The notes under the pieces: generated by a model
Databases searched by the model: none
What the model was told of the DNA's origin: nothing
What the model saw: only the letters and a program-made list of their open reading frames with translations
Part shown: piece by piece, positions 1-8,048 of the stretch
How the letters are laid out: each line of letters opens with the position of its first letter
Position numbering within the stretch: position 1 is the first letter of the stretch
Source of the DNA: JACRDV01 sp024860865 [NCBI: Methanobacteriota archaeon]
GTDB taxonomy: Archaea > JACRDV01
Direction of reading: 5' to 3'
NCBI GenBank assembly: GCA_024860865.1
Contig: JACRDV010000123.1
Coordinates: 1 to 17,635, forward strand
Length of the DNA: 17,635 nucleotides
Made by a program: the position numbers and the translations under genes

Positions 1-115
1 AACTGTTTTCTTTTTTTGTTCTGGAAAATGTGAGTGCAACTTGCTGAAGCTTAGGCGTGTTCCTCGAAAGGTAAAGTGGACTTCTTTTTATAAGGCAAAA
101 CTGGCGAAAAAATGA
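1..115 (+). CDS. rpl24e: Ribosomal protein L24e, C-terminal part (5' end outside window)
   Basis: The frame beginning at base 2 encodes about 37 residues ending at TGA 113-115. It contains FFCSGKCECN followed by a basic tail with RRVPRKVKWT, the C-terminal half of the L24e zinc-ribbon protein of the large ribosomal subunit: the second cysteine pair, then the conserved Arg/Lys-Trp-Thr segment. The stop overlaps the ndk start (ATGA, 112-115), so the two genes are translationally coupled. L24e-Ndk-aIF5B is a well-known archaeal order. The N-terminal half with the first cysteine pair lies upstream of the window. Confidence 0.85.
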   Translation, partial: TVFFFCSGKCECNLLKLRRVPRKVKWTSFYKAKLAKK

Positions 116-522
116 ACGAGCGCACTTTTGTAATGATTAAGCCCGACGGCGTGGCTAAAGATTGTATCGGCGAGATAATTAAACGCTTTGAGCAAAATGG
201 GTTTAAAATTTTGGCCATGCGAATGGAAAAACTAACGCGAGAAAAGGCTGAGGAGTTGTATTCTCCTCATAAAGGCAAGCAGTTTTTTAATGAATTAGTT
301 GGTTTTGCAACTTCCGGTCCAGTTGTTTTGATGATTATTGGAGGGGACAATGCTGTAATTAGAACCAGGGAGATAATCGGGGCAACAGATCCGAAAAAAG
401 CTACTAAAGGGACAATACGCGGTGATTTTGGCACAAGCATAACACATAATGTAATTCATGCTGCCGATTCAAAAGAAAATGCTCGAAGAGAAGGTAAACT
501 CTTTTTCAATGAATACTTTTAA
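112..522 (+). CDS. ndk: Nucleoside diphosphate kinase
   Basis: This 136-residue protein is the usual length for Ndk, which transfers the gamma phosphate of ATP to NDPs through a phosphohistidine. The N-terminus has the ERTFVMIKPDGV signature. Residues around 89-105 carry IGATDPKKATKGTIRGDFG, and the catalytic histidine is H116 in NVIHAADS; the family more often has NxIHGSDS, so Gly-Ser is replaced by Ala-Ala here, a tolerable variation. The ATG overlaps the L24e stop. Placement upstream of aIF5B is standard in archaea and fits GTP supply for translation factors. Confidence 0.96.
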   Translation: MNERTFVMIKPDGVAKDCIGEIIKRFEQNGFKILAMRMEKLTREKAEELYSPHKGKQFFNELVGFATSGPVVLMIIGGDNAVIRTREIIGATDPKKATKGTIRGDFGTSITHNVIHAADSKENARREGKLFFNEYF

Positions 523-652
523 TAATGAACTCTTAATAGATAAGCTTAGGAAAAGCTAATCTACGATTCACGTTCTAAAGATAGCAAATTTGGCGTTCTT
601 TCAAAAGGTTGAAGAAGAAGTTCATGTTTTAAAAAAATTTAGAGGAGTTAAC

Positions 653-2461
653 ATGATTCGTCAACTTATAGTGGCAGTGCTCGGTCATGTCGATCACGGA
701 ACGCGTTAAAGCTATAGCTTAACGCCCGGTAAGACAAGTTTACTCGACAAGATCAGAGGCACAGCGGTTGCTGAAAGAGAGGCGGGTGCAATAACCCAGC
801 ATATAGGAGCAACAGAAATTCCAATTGAAGTTATCAAAAAAATTTGTGGTCCATTTATCGAACAGCTTAAAGCAAAGATAACAATACCAGGTCTACTCTT
901 CATAGATACTCCGGGTCATCGAGCTTTTACAAATTTAAGAAGGAGAGGTGGTGCGTTAGCGGATTTAGCGATTTTAGTCGTTGATGTCACTGCTGGCTTT
1001 CAGCCTCAAACGATTGAAGCGATTAGCATTCTTAAGAGATACAAAACGCCGTTCATTATCGCTGCTAATAAAATTGATTTGATTTACAAATGGCGTATCT
1101 TTGAAACGACTTCTTTTCTTGAAAGCTTTAAAAAACAAGAATTAGAAGTGCAAGGGTATCTTGAAAAGAAAATCTATGAGATGGTTGGAAAACTTTACGA
1201 GCAAGGTTTTAATTCAGAGCGCTTTGACCGAGTAAAGGATTTCACTAAACAGTTAGCAATTGTGCCGGTTAGTGCCAAAACGGGAGAGGGTATACCTGAA
1301 CTTTTAATGATGCTCACCGGCTTAGCTCAACAATTCCTTGAGCAACAGCTCAAGATTGAGGTTACTGGGCCTGGAAAAGCCACAGTGCTTGAAGTCAAAG
1401 AAGAAGTTGGCCTAGGAAAAACCATCGATACAATTCTCTATGATGGTACTATTAGAAAGGGAGAAACAATTGTAATTGGTGGACTAAAAGAACCTATCGA
1501 AACAAAAGTCCGGTCAATTCTAAAACCTCAACCATTAGACGAAATTCGAGATCCGCGATTTAAATTTAAATCAGTTAATGAAGTTCAAGCTGCAGCAGGT
1601 ATTAAAATTTCAGCTCCGAATTTAGATAATGCAATTGCAGGAGCTCCATTAAGGATTGTTAGAGAAGAAAGTGAGATTGAAAAATTAAAGGAAGAAGTTC
1701 AAAAGGAAATAGAAGAAGTAAGAATTGAAACGGACATAACCGGAATTATTTTAAAGGCTGATGCTATTGGTTCGCTTGAGGCGTTAGTCAATGAACTCAA
1801 GGGATTAAATATCCCAATTAGAATTGCAGATGTTGGGGATGTTTCAAAGCGAGATATAGTTGAAGCTCATACTGTTAAAGAGACTGACCCTATTAAGGGA
1901 ATAGTTCTTGCATTCAATGTTAAAATTTTGCCTGATGCAAAGGTTGAGGCAGAGAGATTAGGCGTTCTAGTTTTAGCTGGAGATATAATTTATAAGTTAA
2001 TTGAGGATTATCAAAAGTGGGCTGAAGAGACTAGAAAAGAAATGATCAGAAAACAACTCGAGGCTATTGTAAGACCTGCGAAAATTAAGCTATTGCCTGG
2101 CTTTGTTTTTCACGTGAGCAAACCTGCCATAGTAGGGGTTGAAGTTTTAGCCGGTGCGATAAAACCCGAGTATAAACTAATCAAAAAAGATGGCTATTTA
2201 GTGGGCGAATTAAAGAGTATTCAGGATAAGGGGCAATCGCTGAAAGAGGCATCGATTGGGCAGAAAATAGCTATTTCAATAGAAGGACCAACCGTTGGGC
2301 GACAAATCAAAGAAGGGGATGTTCTTTATACCGATATTCCGCCTCGACAAATTGATTTGATTGAGGAAAAACTGAAAGATGTTTTAACGGCTGAAGAAAT
2401 TCAAACTTTGCAGGAAATTAAACAAATTAAAGAGAAATTAGCAGCTGAGGCAAAGAAATAG
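653..2461 (+). CDS. infB: Translation initiation factor aIF5B (IF2 family), reading frame interrupted by a 30-nt intron-like insert
   Basis: aIF5B is the GTPase promoting ribosomal subunit joining. ATG 653 follows a Shine-Dalgarno-like GAGG at 642-645 and starts MIRQLIVAVLGHVDHG. After GGA 698-700 a 30-nt segment (701-730) contains in-frame TAA 707-709. From AAG 731 the same frame continues as KTSLLDKIRG, then DTPGH (G3) and NKID (G4), beta-barrel domains, and a C-terminal domain ending at TAG 2459-2461. Without the insert the product is 592 residues, a normal archaeal aIF5B length, with intact P-loop GHVDHGKTS. Read straight through, translation stops after 18 residues. No other disruption is visible over 1.7 kb, so this is not a decaying gene. 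Removal of the insert as a bulge-helix-bulge intron is inferred; the start and family assignment are firm. The UPF0282 gene follows 4 nt after the stop. Confidence 0.93.
701..730 (+). other. Candidate 30-nt bulge-helix-bulge intron in the infB P-loop
   Basis: The insert separates codons GGA (698-700) and AAG (731-733). Inner helix: 703-709 pairs with 719-725 (7 bp), continued by 711-712/717-718 past a bulged A710, closed by a short A/T loop. Three unpaired bases 700-702 (AAC) follow on the 5' side. A central helix 697-699/726-728 (CGG/CCG) is extended by an A696-G729 mismatch, giving a 4-position helix. Three unpaired bases 730-732 (TAA) lie on the 3' side, then outer pairs C695-G733 and T694-A734. 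This is the 3-4-3 bulge-helix-bulge geometry cut by archaeal splicing endonuclease. Cutting symmetrically within both bulges, after either the first or the second base, removes 701-730 or 702-731 and gives the same product GGA-AAG-ACA (Gly-Lys-Thr). Confidence 0.82.
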
Positions 2462-2465
2462 TTAA

Positions 2466-3380
2466 ATGGGTCTTAGATTGAGAATCGTACCAGTTGCTTT
2501 TGACTCGTTTGGCACAAGAAGTATGTCCACTTTTGTCGAGACTAAAGATTGCAAAATAATGATTGATCCAGGAGTTTCTTTAGCACCACTACGTTATAAG
2601 CTCGAACCTCATCCAATAGAATTTCAAAGAATGGATGAGCATTGGAATGAAATTAAAAAATTTGCAAATAAAGCAGATGTTCTAATTGTAACTCACTACC
2701 ACTACGATCATCATGATCCAAACGAGCCAGAAGTATACAAAGACAAAATCACTTTTTTAAAGCACCCTACAGAAAAAATTAATCTCAGCCAAAAAGGAAG
2801 AGCAGCTTATTTTCTTGAACAAATAAAAGGATTGCCAAAAAAATTGGAATATTCTGATGGGAAAGAATTTTCCTTTGGTAATACAAAAATAAAGTTTTCT
2901 CAGCCAGTTTATCATGGGACTAACCCGCGTTTGGGATTTGTTGTTGAAGTCTTGGTAGATGATGGGAATTACAAGTTTATTCATACTTCTGATATCGAAG
3001 GTCCCAGCATTAAAGATCAAGCTGATTTCATTTTACAGAACAAACCTAACCTTGTCATACTTGATGGCCCTTTAGGTTACATGCTTGGTTATCGCTATAG
3101 CTATACAAGTTTGAATATTTCCGTAGAGAACATGGTAAAAATTATTCAAAGCTGTCCGCTAGAAGCATTGGTGGTGGACCATCACTTTCTTAGAGATTTA
3201 AAATGGAAAGAAAGAATTGCTAAAGTTTTTGAAGCGGCAAATAAAAAGAAGGTCAAGGTTCTGACAGCCGCCGAATTTGCAAATAAACCAATAGAGATGC
3301 TAGAGGCCCATAGGAAAGAGTTATATCAAGAATATCCAGAGATGGAAATGCCGAAAACAAGAAAGATTGTTGAGGAATGA
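2466..3380 (+). CDS. UPF0282-type metallo-beta-lactamase-fold hydrolase
   Basis: The 304-residue product has the metal-binding motif HYHYDHH at residues 77-83 (HxHxDH) of metallo-beta-lactamase-fold hydrolases, with further candidate metal ligands in the strand ending HTSDIEGP (about 177-185) and in VVDHHFLRD (about 237). N-terminal VPVAFDSFGTRSMSTFVET and the overall architecture match the archaeal UPF0282 family. The substrate is unknown; relatives of this fold act on RNA, thioesters or phosphoesters. It starts 4 nt after the aIF5B stop on the same strand, so it is probably cotranscribed with infB. No transmembrane segment or signal peptide is visible. Family recognition is from memory of the motif pattern. 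Confidence 0.85.
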   Translation: MGLRLRIVPVAFDSFGTRSMSTFVETKDCKIMIDPGVSLAPLRYKLEPHPIEFQRMDEHWNEIKKFANKADVLIVTHYHYDHHDPNEPEVYKDKITFLKHPTEKINLSQKGRAAYFLEQIKGLPKKLEYSDGKEFSFGNTKIKFSQPVYHGTNPRLGFVVEVLVDDGNYKFIHTSDIEGPSIKDQADFILQNKPNLVILDGPLGYMLGYRYSYTSLNISVENMVKIIQSCPLEALVVDHHFLRDLKWKERIAKVFEAANKKKVKVLTAAEFANKPIEMLEAHRKELYQEYPEMEMPKTRKIVEE

Positions 3381-3446
3381 ACTAAAGTTAGGGAAATTTT
3401 AAAATAATCGGTACAATATGGTGATAGATACCTAAGAGGAAAAATA

Positions 3447-3854
3447 ATGCCAGCATTTAAAGTGGTGATTTCAGATCCAACTACTGGAAAAGCATATCAA
3501 ACAGAGCTTAGCGGACCTAGTGCGACTAGGCTAGTTGGAGCGAAAGTCGGAGAGACGATTGATGGGAAAGCATTAGGGCTTGCTGGTTACAAACTCCAAG
3601 TCACTGGCGGAACCGATAAAGATGGTTTTCCAATAAGACCAGACATCCATGGATCCGGCAGACCCAGTGTTGTTTTATCTAAACCACCGACCTTCTACCC
3701 AAGTAAGAAAGGCATGCGCAAGCGAAAGACCGTTCGAGGAAATATAATATCAGAGGAAATCGTACAAGTAAACATTAAGGTCCTTGAAAAAGGGGAAAAG
3801 GCATTAGAAGAATTATTTGGGAAAAAGGAAGAGCAGAAGAGCAAAGGAAAATAA
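3447..3854 (+). CDS. rps6e: Ribosomal protein S6e
   Basis: This 135-residue small-subunit protein begins MPAFKVVISDPTTGKAYQ and has the S6e hallmarks GPSATRLVGAKVGETIDG, LQVTGGTDKDGFPIRPD and the basic SKKGMRKRKTVRGN segment. It is the short archaeal form, ending in a lysine/glutamate-rich tail. An AGAGG element at about 3434-3438 lies a suitable distance before ATG 3447. In many archaea S6e directly precedes aIF2 gamma; here a minus-strand MFS gene separates the two and converges on S6e with only 26 nt between stops. Confidence 0.96.
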   Translation: MPAFKVVISDPTTGKAYQTELSGPSATRLVGAKVGETIDGKALGLAGYKLQVTGGTDKDGFPIRPDIHGSGRPSVVLSKPPTFYPSKKGMRKRKTVRGNIISEEIVQVNIKVLEKGEKALEELFGKKEEQKSKGK

Positions 3855-3880
3855 TCTCATTAAACCGTTTTTTCGCATGT

Positions 3881-5068
3881 TCAAGATCCCTTGTTTTTCA
3901 GCAAAATAATAAGAAGAATAGTTGATAGAAAAGCAAGAGTGGCTCCATAAAGAAATGTGGCTGTTGCGCCAAAAGATTGCCATAAAACTCCGGCAACTAT
4001 GCTTGCCGGTAAGGCTGCCATTCCAACAGCAGCATGAAATGTTCCAAGCGCTGTCGCTCTTAACTCTGCTATAGTTAAATCTGAAACAAGTGCACGTTGA
4101 ACTGTTTCTGTGATTGCATTAAATATACCATATAAAGCAAACATTACAATTACTAAAATAGATGAGGTTGCGACTGCAAATCCGAGGCACATTATTCCGA
4201 AAGTTGTATAGCCAAGAGCAATAACAGGCTTTCTACCAATTTTATCAGATAAAATACCTGCTGGAATTGAAAAGAGCGCGTAAACTGTGTTAAATAGCAA
4301 GTACAATAGTGGGATCAGTTCTGGAGTAATGCCTACATCCTGTGCACGCAAAATGATGAAAGCATAGCTAAAATTACCCAATGCAAATAACGCTGCAAGA
4401 ATAACAAAAATTTTGAATTCTTTGCTCAGTGATTTAAAACTAAACTTTATAGGCTGTGGATTATTCTTTCGTATAGGTCTTTCTCTTTCTTTCACAAAGG
4501 CAAGAATAAGAAAAACAGCTATTACTCCCGGAATAGTGGCCAACAAAAATATGTTCCTATAGCCAAAGAGCGGAAACAATAAAAAGGCAATCGAAGGCCC
4601 TATCATCGCACCAAGCGTATCCATAGATCTATGAAAACCAAATGCTTTTCCGCGCACTTTTTCATCAGTTGAGTCAGCAATCATAGCATCTCTTGGTGAA
4701 GTTCTAATCCCTTTACCAACTCTATCAGCAAACCTAACTGCTAAAACATGAAACCAAGAAGTAGCTAATGCAAGAAATGGCTTTACAAAAGTTGAAACTC
4801 CATAACCAGAAAAAATAATAGGTTTTCTTTTTCCAATTTTATCTGAAAACCAACCAGAAAATACTTTCAAGATACTTGCTGTGCTCTCTGCAATCCCTTC
4901 TATTAACCCGACAATTGATTTCTCTGCAGCTAAAACATTCACTAAAAATAAAGGCAAGAGAGGGAAAATCATTTCACTGCTTGTGTCCGTTAGAAGACTT
5001 GCTATCCCTAAGACTATTACATTCCGTGTGATTCCACTTAACAAACCTATTTTAGCTGGTTTTTCCAT
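3881..5068 (-). CDS. Major facilitator superfamily transporter, substrate unknown
   Basis: The 395-residue integral membrane protein has a 12-helix MFS pattern. The loop 2-3 signature GWFSDKIGKRKP is at residues 72-83 and its second-half counterpart GILSDKIGRKP about 275. A helix 4 segment with RFADRVGKGIRTSPRDAM resembles a broad prokaryotic MFS subgroup of drug/metabolite exporters. The C-terminus ends in hydrophobic helices and a short KNKGS tail. A TATA-like element on the minus strand (5086-5097) sits about 23 nt before the ATG, suggesting a leaderless transcript independent of the flanking translation genes. Direction and function are foreign to the conserved S6e/aIF2-gamma neighbourhood, so it is probably a later insertion. 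Substrate cannot be told from the sequence. Confidence 0.92.
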   Translation of the reverse strand: MEKPAKIGLLSGITRNVIVLGIASLLTDTSSEMIFPLLPLFLVNVLAAEKSIVGLIEGIAESTASILKVFSGWFSDKIGKRKPIIFSGYGVSTFVKPFLALATSWFHVLAVRFADRVGKGIRTSPRDAMIADSTDEKVRGKAFGFHRSMDTLGAMIGPSIAFLLFPLFGYRNIFLLATIPGVIAVFLILAFVKERERPIRKNNPQPIKFSFKSLSKEFKIFVILAALFALGNFSYAFIILRAQDVGITPELIPLLYLLFNTVYALFSIPAGILSDKIGRKPVIALGYTTFGIMCLGFAVATSSILVIVMFALYGIFNAITETVQRALVSDLTIAELRATALGTFHAAVGMAALPASIVAGVLWQSFGATATFLYGATLAFLSTILLIILLKNKGS

Positions 5069-5085
5069 GTTTTTTTCGCCTGGAA

Positions 5086-5097
5086 GTTTTTATAAGG
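5086..5097 (-). promoter_or_regulatory. TATA-like box for the MFS gene
   Basis: Read on the minus strand this is CCTTATAAAAAC, centred about 23 nt upstream of the MFS ATG (5068). The spacing matches an archaeal TATA box driving a leaderless or nearly leaderless mRNA. Confidence 0.5.
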
Positions 5098-5196
5098 TTT
5101 AACAAATAACTACAAATATTAGGCTATCTCGAAATGAGATTTTCACGGATAAAATAAGCTCCATTTCTACTAAAAGAGCTTTATATACCATTTTCT

Positions 5197-5203
5197 GGAG
5201 GAG
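5197..5203 (+). promoter_or_regulatory. Strong Shine-Dalgarno before aIF2 gamma
   Basis: GGAGGAG lies 7 nt before ATG 5211 and fixes that start. A TATA-like TTTATATAC occurs at 5180-5188, but a transcript from it would begin too close to the ATG to include the ribosome binding site. An upstream promoter, for example the A/T-rich GGATAAAATA at 5148-5157, is therefore more likely to be the one used for an SD-led message. Confidence 0.6.
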
Positions 5204-5210
5204 CATAAAA

Positions 5211-6434
5211 ATGAAACAAGCAGAAGTCAACGTCGGAACCGCGGGCCACATAGACCATGGAAAGACGACGCTTGTAAAGAGCCTAACTGGCGTATGGACG
5301 GACAAACATTCTGAAGAAATTAAGCGCGGCATTACGATTAAGCTAGGTTACGCTGACATGGAAGTCAAAAAGTGCCCAAAGCATGAGCCTCCTGAAGCAT
5401 ATTCTACCGAAAAAAATTGTCCTATATGCAGGTCAAAAACTGAAAGCATTAGAACAATTTCCTTTGTTGATGCTCCCGGTCATGAAATGCTGATGGCAAC
5501 AATGTTGTCTGGTGCTGCAATAATGGATGGAGCAATTTTGGTCATTGCTACAAATGAGGAATGCCCTCAACCCCAAACTAAGGAGCATTTGATGGCCCTA
5601 GAGATAATTGGAATAAAAAAGGTAATTATCGCTCAAACGAAAATTGACTTAGTTTCTGGAGAAAATTTGTCAAGAAATTACGAACAAATTAAAAAGTTTA
5701 TCAAAGGAACATGCGCTGAAAATGCTCCGATTATCCCAGTTTGCGCGCATACTAAAGCGAATATTGATGTTTTAATCAATGCAATCCAAGATTTTATTCC
5801 AACACCTAAACGCGATTTAGAAAAGCCTCCGAAAATGTACATTGCAAGGTCATTTGATGTAAATTTGCCTGGTGCACATCCTGAAAAATTATGCGGAGGA
5901 GTAGTTGGGGGTTCATTGATTCAAGGAAAATTCAAAGTTGGAGAAGAAATTGAGATAAGACCAGGTCAAAAGATTGAGCACGGCGGTAAAACTTTCTGGC
6001 AACCGATAACCACAACTATCGTTTCATTGCATGCTGGTGGCAAACAAGTCGAAGAAGTTGGTCCTGGAGGGCTCATTGGAATTGGGACAAAGCTTGATCC
6101 TTCTATGACAAAGGCTGATGCATTGGTAGGAGGTGTAGTTGGGAAGCCCGGTCAATTGCCGCCAACTAGGGAAAGCTTGACCCTTGAAACGCATTTATTA
6201 GAAAGGGTTGTTGGATTGCTTGAAGAAACGATGGTTGAGCCAATTAAAGCTGGTGAGCAATTGATGCTAAATGTTGGCACAGCCACAACTGTTGGAGACG
6301 TTACCAATGCTAAAAAAGATGAAATTATAATTAAACTGAAAATACCTGTTTGCGCTGAGAGCAAGGATCGAGTTGCAATTAGCAGGCGGATAAAAGCTCG
6401 TTGGCGGCTGATCGGCTACGGCATAATAAAATAA
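5211..6434 (+). CDS. eif2g: Translation initiation factor aIF2, gamma subunit
   Basis: The 407-residue GTPase is the core of the aIF2 heterotrimer that delivers initiator Met-tRNA to the small subunit. G1 is GHIDHGKTT (12-20), switch I carries [16 protein letters not shown]3 is DAPGH, and the G4 region is QTKIDLV. Two beta-barrel domains follow, ending [10 protein letters not shown]. The zinc knuckle inserted after switch I reads C55-x2-H58 ... C70-x2-C73: the second ligand is histidine rather than the usual cysteine, still compatible with zinc binding. Length is typical. The ATG is supported by a strong GGAGGAG. The gene normally lies next to S6e, but here it is separated by the divergent MFS gene. 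Confidence 0.97.
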   Translation: MKQAEVNVGTAGHIDHGKTTLVKSLTGVWTDKHSEEIKRGITIKLGYADMEVKKCPKHEPPEAYSTEKNCPICRSKTESIRTISFVDAPGHEMLMATMLSGAAIMDGAILVIATNEECPQPQTKEHLMALEIIGIKKVIIAQTKIDLVSGENLSRNYEQIKKFIKGTCAENAPIIPVCAHTKANIDVLINAIQDFIPTPKRDLEKPPKMYIARSFDVNLPGAHPEKLCGGVVGGSLIQGKFKVGEEIEIRPGQKIEHGGKTFWQPITTTIVSLHAGGKQVEEVGPGGLIGIGTKLDPSMTKADALVGGVVGKPGQLPPTRESLTLETHLLERVVGLLEETMVEPIKAGEQLMLNVGTATTVGDVTNAKKDEIIIKLKIPVCAESKDRVAISRRIKARWRLIGYGIIK

Positions 6435-6658
6435 ACTTGATTTTTTAGAAATATTTAGGACAGCAAATAAGAAAAATTTAGGCAATTTGTAAAGCAGATT
6501 TGATACGAATTTTGAAAAATTTAAATCCAATTTTTGAACGTTTGGCTATCACTATCGATTTGCCTTAAAAAAGTAAAGAAAGAAATAAAATCTCCGCGTA
6601 TTGAATACAAAATTAAAATCATTAAATAATAATACACGAACTGAAATATGTGACCTCT

Positions 6659-7264
6659 ATGATAGAAAGAATTTTAGATTTTTTATCGACTGATCAGGGG
6701 CGAATATCTGCTATTATATTTTTTATATCTTTTATAATTCCAGCAATAGCAATACTGTCTTTAATTAGTAGCAGTTTAAAATCGTTTTTTACAGGAGTTA
6801 ATCCTAAAGTAGAGATGCAGCTAAAATTACTTGAAGATACAGATAGAGAATTATCTCAGCGAATAACAGGTTTAAAATCAACTATGCTAGAACAAATCCA
6901 AAAACTTGAAGTTGCAGTGCAAGAGACCTCTAAGCGCTTAGATGGCGAATTATCTAGACAAGTCGGCGAATTATCTAGACAAGTCTCGGAGGTAAATAAA
7001 AAGCTTTCAGACGAAGTCAAAAAATTAGAGGATGTTGATAAGTCAATATCACATTCAAATAGAGAAATTAGAGATTTGTTGCTCAGCATATTCACTTATC
7101 CATGTCCTAAGTGCACATATCCGATTCAAATATCGACACCTCGTATAATGGTAAAGGATATTCATGAAGATGATGGCCGACCTATTAGAAAGTTAAAGAC
7201 TAGAAAAGAATCAAAAGTTATTTGCGAACAGTGTAAGGGAACGTGGCATATAGTATATCCATAA
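6659..7264 (+). CDS. Membrane-anchored coiled-coil protein with C-terminal zinc ribbon, function unknown
   Basis: I do not recognise this family. From ATG 6659 the protein has about 201 residues; an in-frame GTG at 6650 would add three. A hydrophobic segment (about residues 15-42) suggests one or two membrane passes. A long charged coiled coil follows (about 50-135), with an exact duplication of the heptad GELSRQV. The C-terminus has two cysteine pairs, CPKC and CEQC, about 40 residues apart, which probably form a zinc ribbon ending GTWHIVYP. The architecture suggests an oligomeric membrane-tethered protein whose zinc domain faces the cytoplasm. No Shine-Dalgarno is evident. It occupies the interval after aIF2 gamma where many archaea carry a NOB1 gene, but it has no PIN-domain motif and is not NOB1. 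Confidence 0.75.
   Translation: MIERILDFLSTDQGRISAIIFFISFIIPAIAILSLISSSLKSFFTGVNPKVEMQLKLLEDTDRELSQRITGLKSTMLEQIQKLEVAVQETSKRLDGELSRQVGELSRQVSEVNKKLSDEVKKLEDVDKSISHSNREIRDLLLSIFTYPCPKCTYPIQISTPRIMVKDIHEDDGRPIRKLKTRKESKVICEQCKGTWHIVYP
6944..6985 (+). repeat. Perfect 21-nt tandem duplication inside the coiled coil
   Basis: The 21-base unit at 6944-6964 is repeated without change at 6965-6985 and encodes GELSRQV twice. Seven residues equal one coiled-coil heptad, so the duplication lengthens the coil without changing its phase. The lack of any silent difference suggests it is recent. Confidence 0.95.
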
Positions 7265-7289
7265 AATTTTAGTTCAAAATTCTACATAG

Positions 7290-7296
7290 TTTTTTT
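7290..7296 (+). terminator. T-run, possible archaeal terminator
   Basis: A run of seven T residues lies 26 nt after the stop of the coiled-coil gene. Archaeal RNA polymerase can terminate at oligo-T without a hairpin; none is evident here. Confidence 0.35.
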
Positions 7297-7420
7297 AATC
7301 TATATTTTAATGGCAAACTAGTTTCAAGTGTTAGCAATGATTTATAAGAAAAACTTAGAACAAGAATTCGGTTATTTGTACTGCCGATAGTGTACTAAAA
7401 AAATGCGGTAACTATGTTTG

Positions 7421-7430
7421 CCTATAATTT
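7421..7430 (+). promoter_or_regulatory. TATA-like box upstream of ppa
   Basis: CCTATAATTT lies about 60 nt before ATG 7484. It would give a leader of about 30 nt that includes the GGGGT ribosome binding site at 7473-7477. A second TATA-like TTTATAAG at 7341-7348 is farther upstream. Confidence 0.35.
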
Positions 7431-7483
7431 ACTTACAGGCTGGATCGCATTTGGCATTAGAAGGCTGTGTGAAGGGGTAGATA

Positions 7484-8026
7484 ATGGTCAATCTTTGGAA
7501 GGATATACCAACCGGACCAAAAGGCGAGGTTCCAAACGTAATTTATGCTGTGATAGAGATTCCTAAAGGCAGTAGAAATAAATATGAGTATAACATAGAG
7601 GACGGGTACTTTGTCCTTGACCGGGTGCTTCAATCGCCATTCCATTATGTCGCTGATTACGGAATAATTCCTCAAACTTGGTGGCCAGATGGAGATGCGC
7701 TAGATATTCTAGTGATGACAGAGCAACCAACTTTTCCAGGTTGTATAAGCGAGGTCAGACCAATTGGGCTCATAAATCTAATAGATGAGAATAAACGAGA
7801 TGATAAGATATTGTCAGCTCTGAGATATGACCCCAGATTTGATGAGGTTAAAGATATTAAAGATGTCCCACAGCATTTGTTAAAAGAAATTGCTCATTTC
7901 TTTAGCCAATATAAAGTTTTAGAGGGCAAAAAAGTGGAAGTCTTAGGTTGGGATAGCGCGGCTGCTGCTAAAAAAACAATATTAGATGGAATCAAATTTT
8001 TTAAAGAAAAATTTGGATTAGAGTAA
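7484..8026 (+). CDS. ppa: Soluble inorganic pyrophosphatase (family I)
   Basis: The 180-residue cytoplasmic enzyme hydrolyses pyrophosphate to phosphate and pulls polymer and nucleotide synthesis forward. Typical segments are VIEIPKGSRNKYEY (23-36), RVLQSPFHYVADYGIIPQTW (48-67) and the metal-binding signature D69-GDALD74, where the common DxDPxD proline is Ala. Later acidic and Lys-rich parts (DPRFDEVKD; FFSQYKVLEGKKVEV) complete the family I fold. A GGGGT element precedes ATG 7484. The gene ends 22 nt before the membrane-bound pyrophosphatase, so two unrelated pyrophosphatases are probably cotranscribed. Confidence 0.97.
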   Translation: MVNLWKDIPTGPKGEVPNVIYAVIEIPKGSRNKYEYNIEDGYFVLDRVLQSPFHYVADYGIIPQTWWPDGDALDILVMTEQPTFPGCISEVRPIGLINLIDENKRDDKILSALRYDPRFDEVKDIKDVPQHLLKEIAHFFSQYKVLEGKKVEVLGWDSAAAAKKTILDGIKFFKEKFGLE

Positions 8027-8048
8027 AGCAATTTCTTGAGGATGACTT

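Noticed and set aside
541-560. Small hairpin AGCTT/AAGCT between ndk and infB.
   Set aside because: Only five base pairs with no T-run after it; not distinguishable from chance in this composition.
698-733. Ribosomal bypassing (hopping) over 30 nt in infB from GGA to the GGT codon 728-730, as in phage T4 gene 60.
   Set aside because: The matched Gly codons and hairpin are suggestive, but the GGA/GGT pair is not identical, and the precise 3-4-3 bulge-helix-bulge with exon pairing is a far better explanation in an archaeon.
653-1079. infB as a frameshifted pseudogene or assembly error.
   Set aside because: The insert is exactly 30 nt, falls between two P-loop codons, keeps frame on both sides and is highly structured; the rest of the gene is undamaged. 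A random error would not give this.
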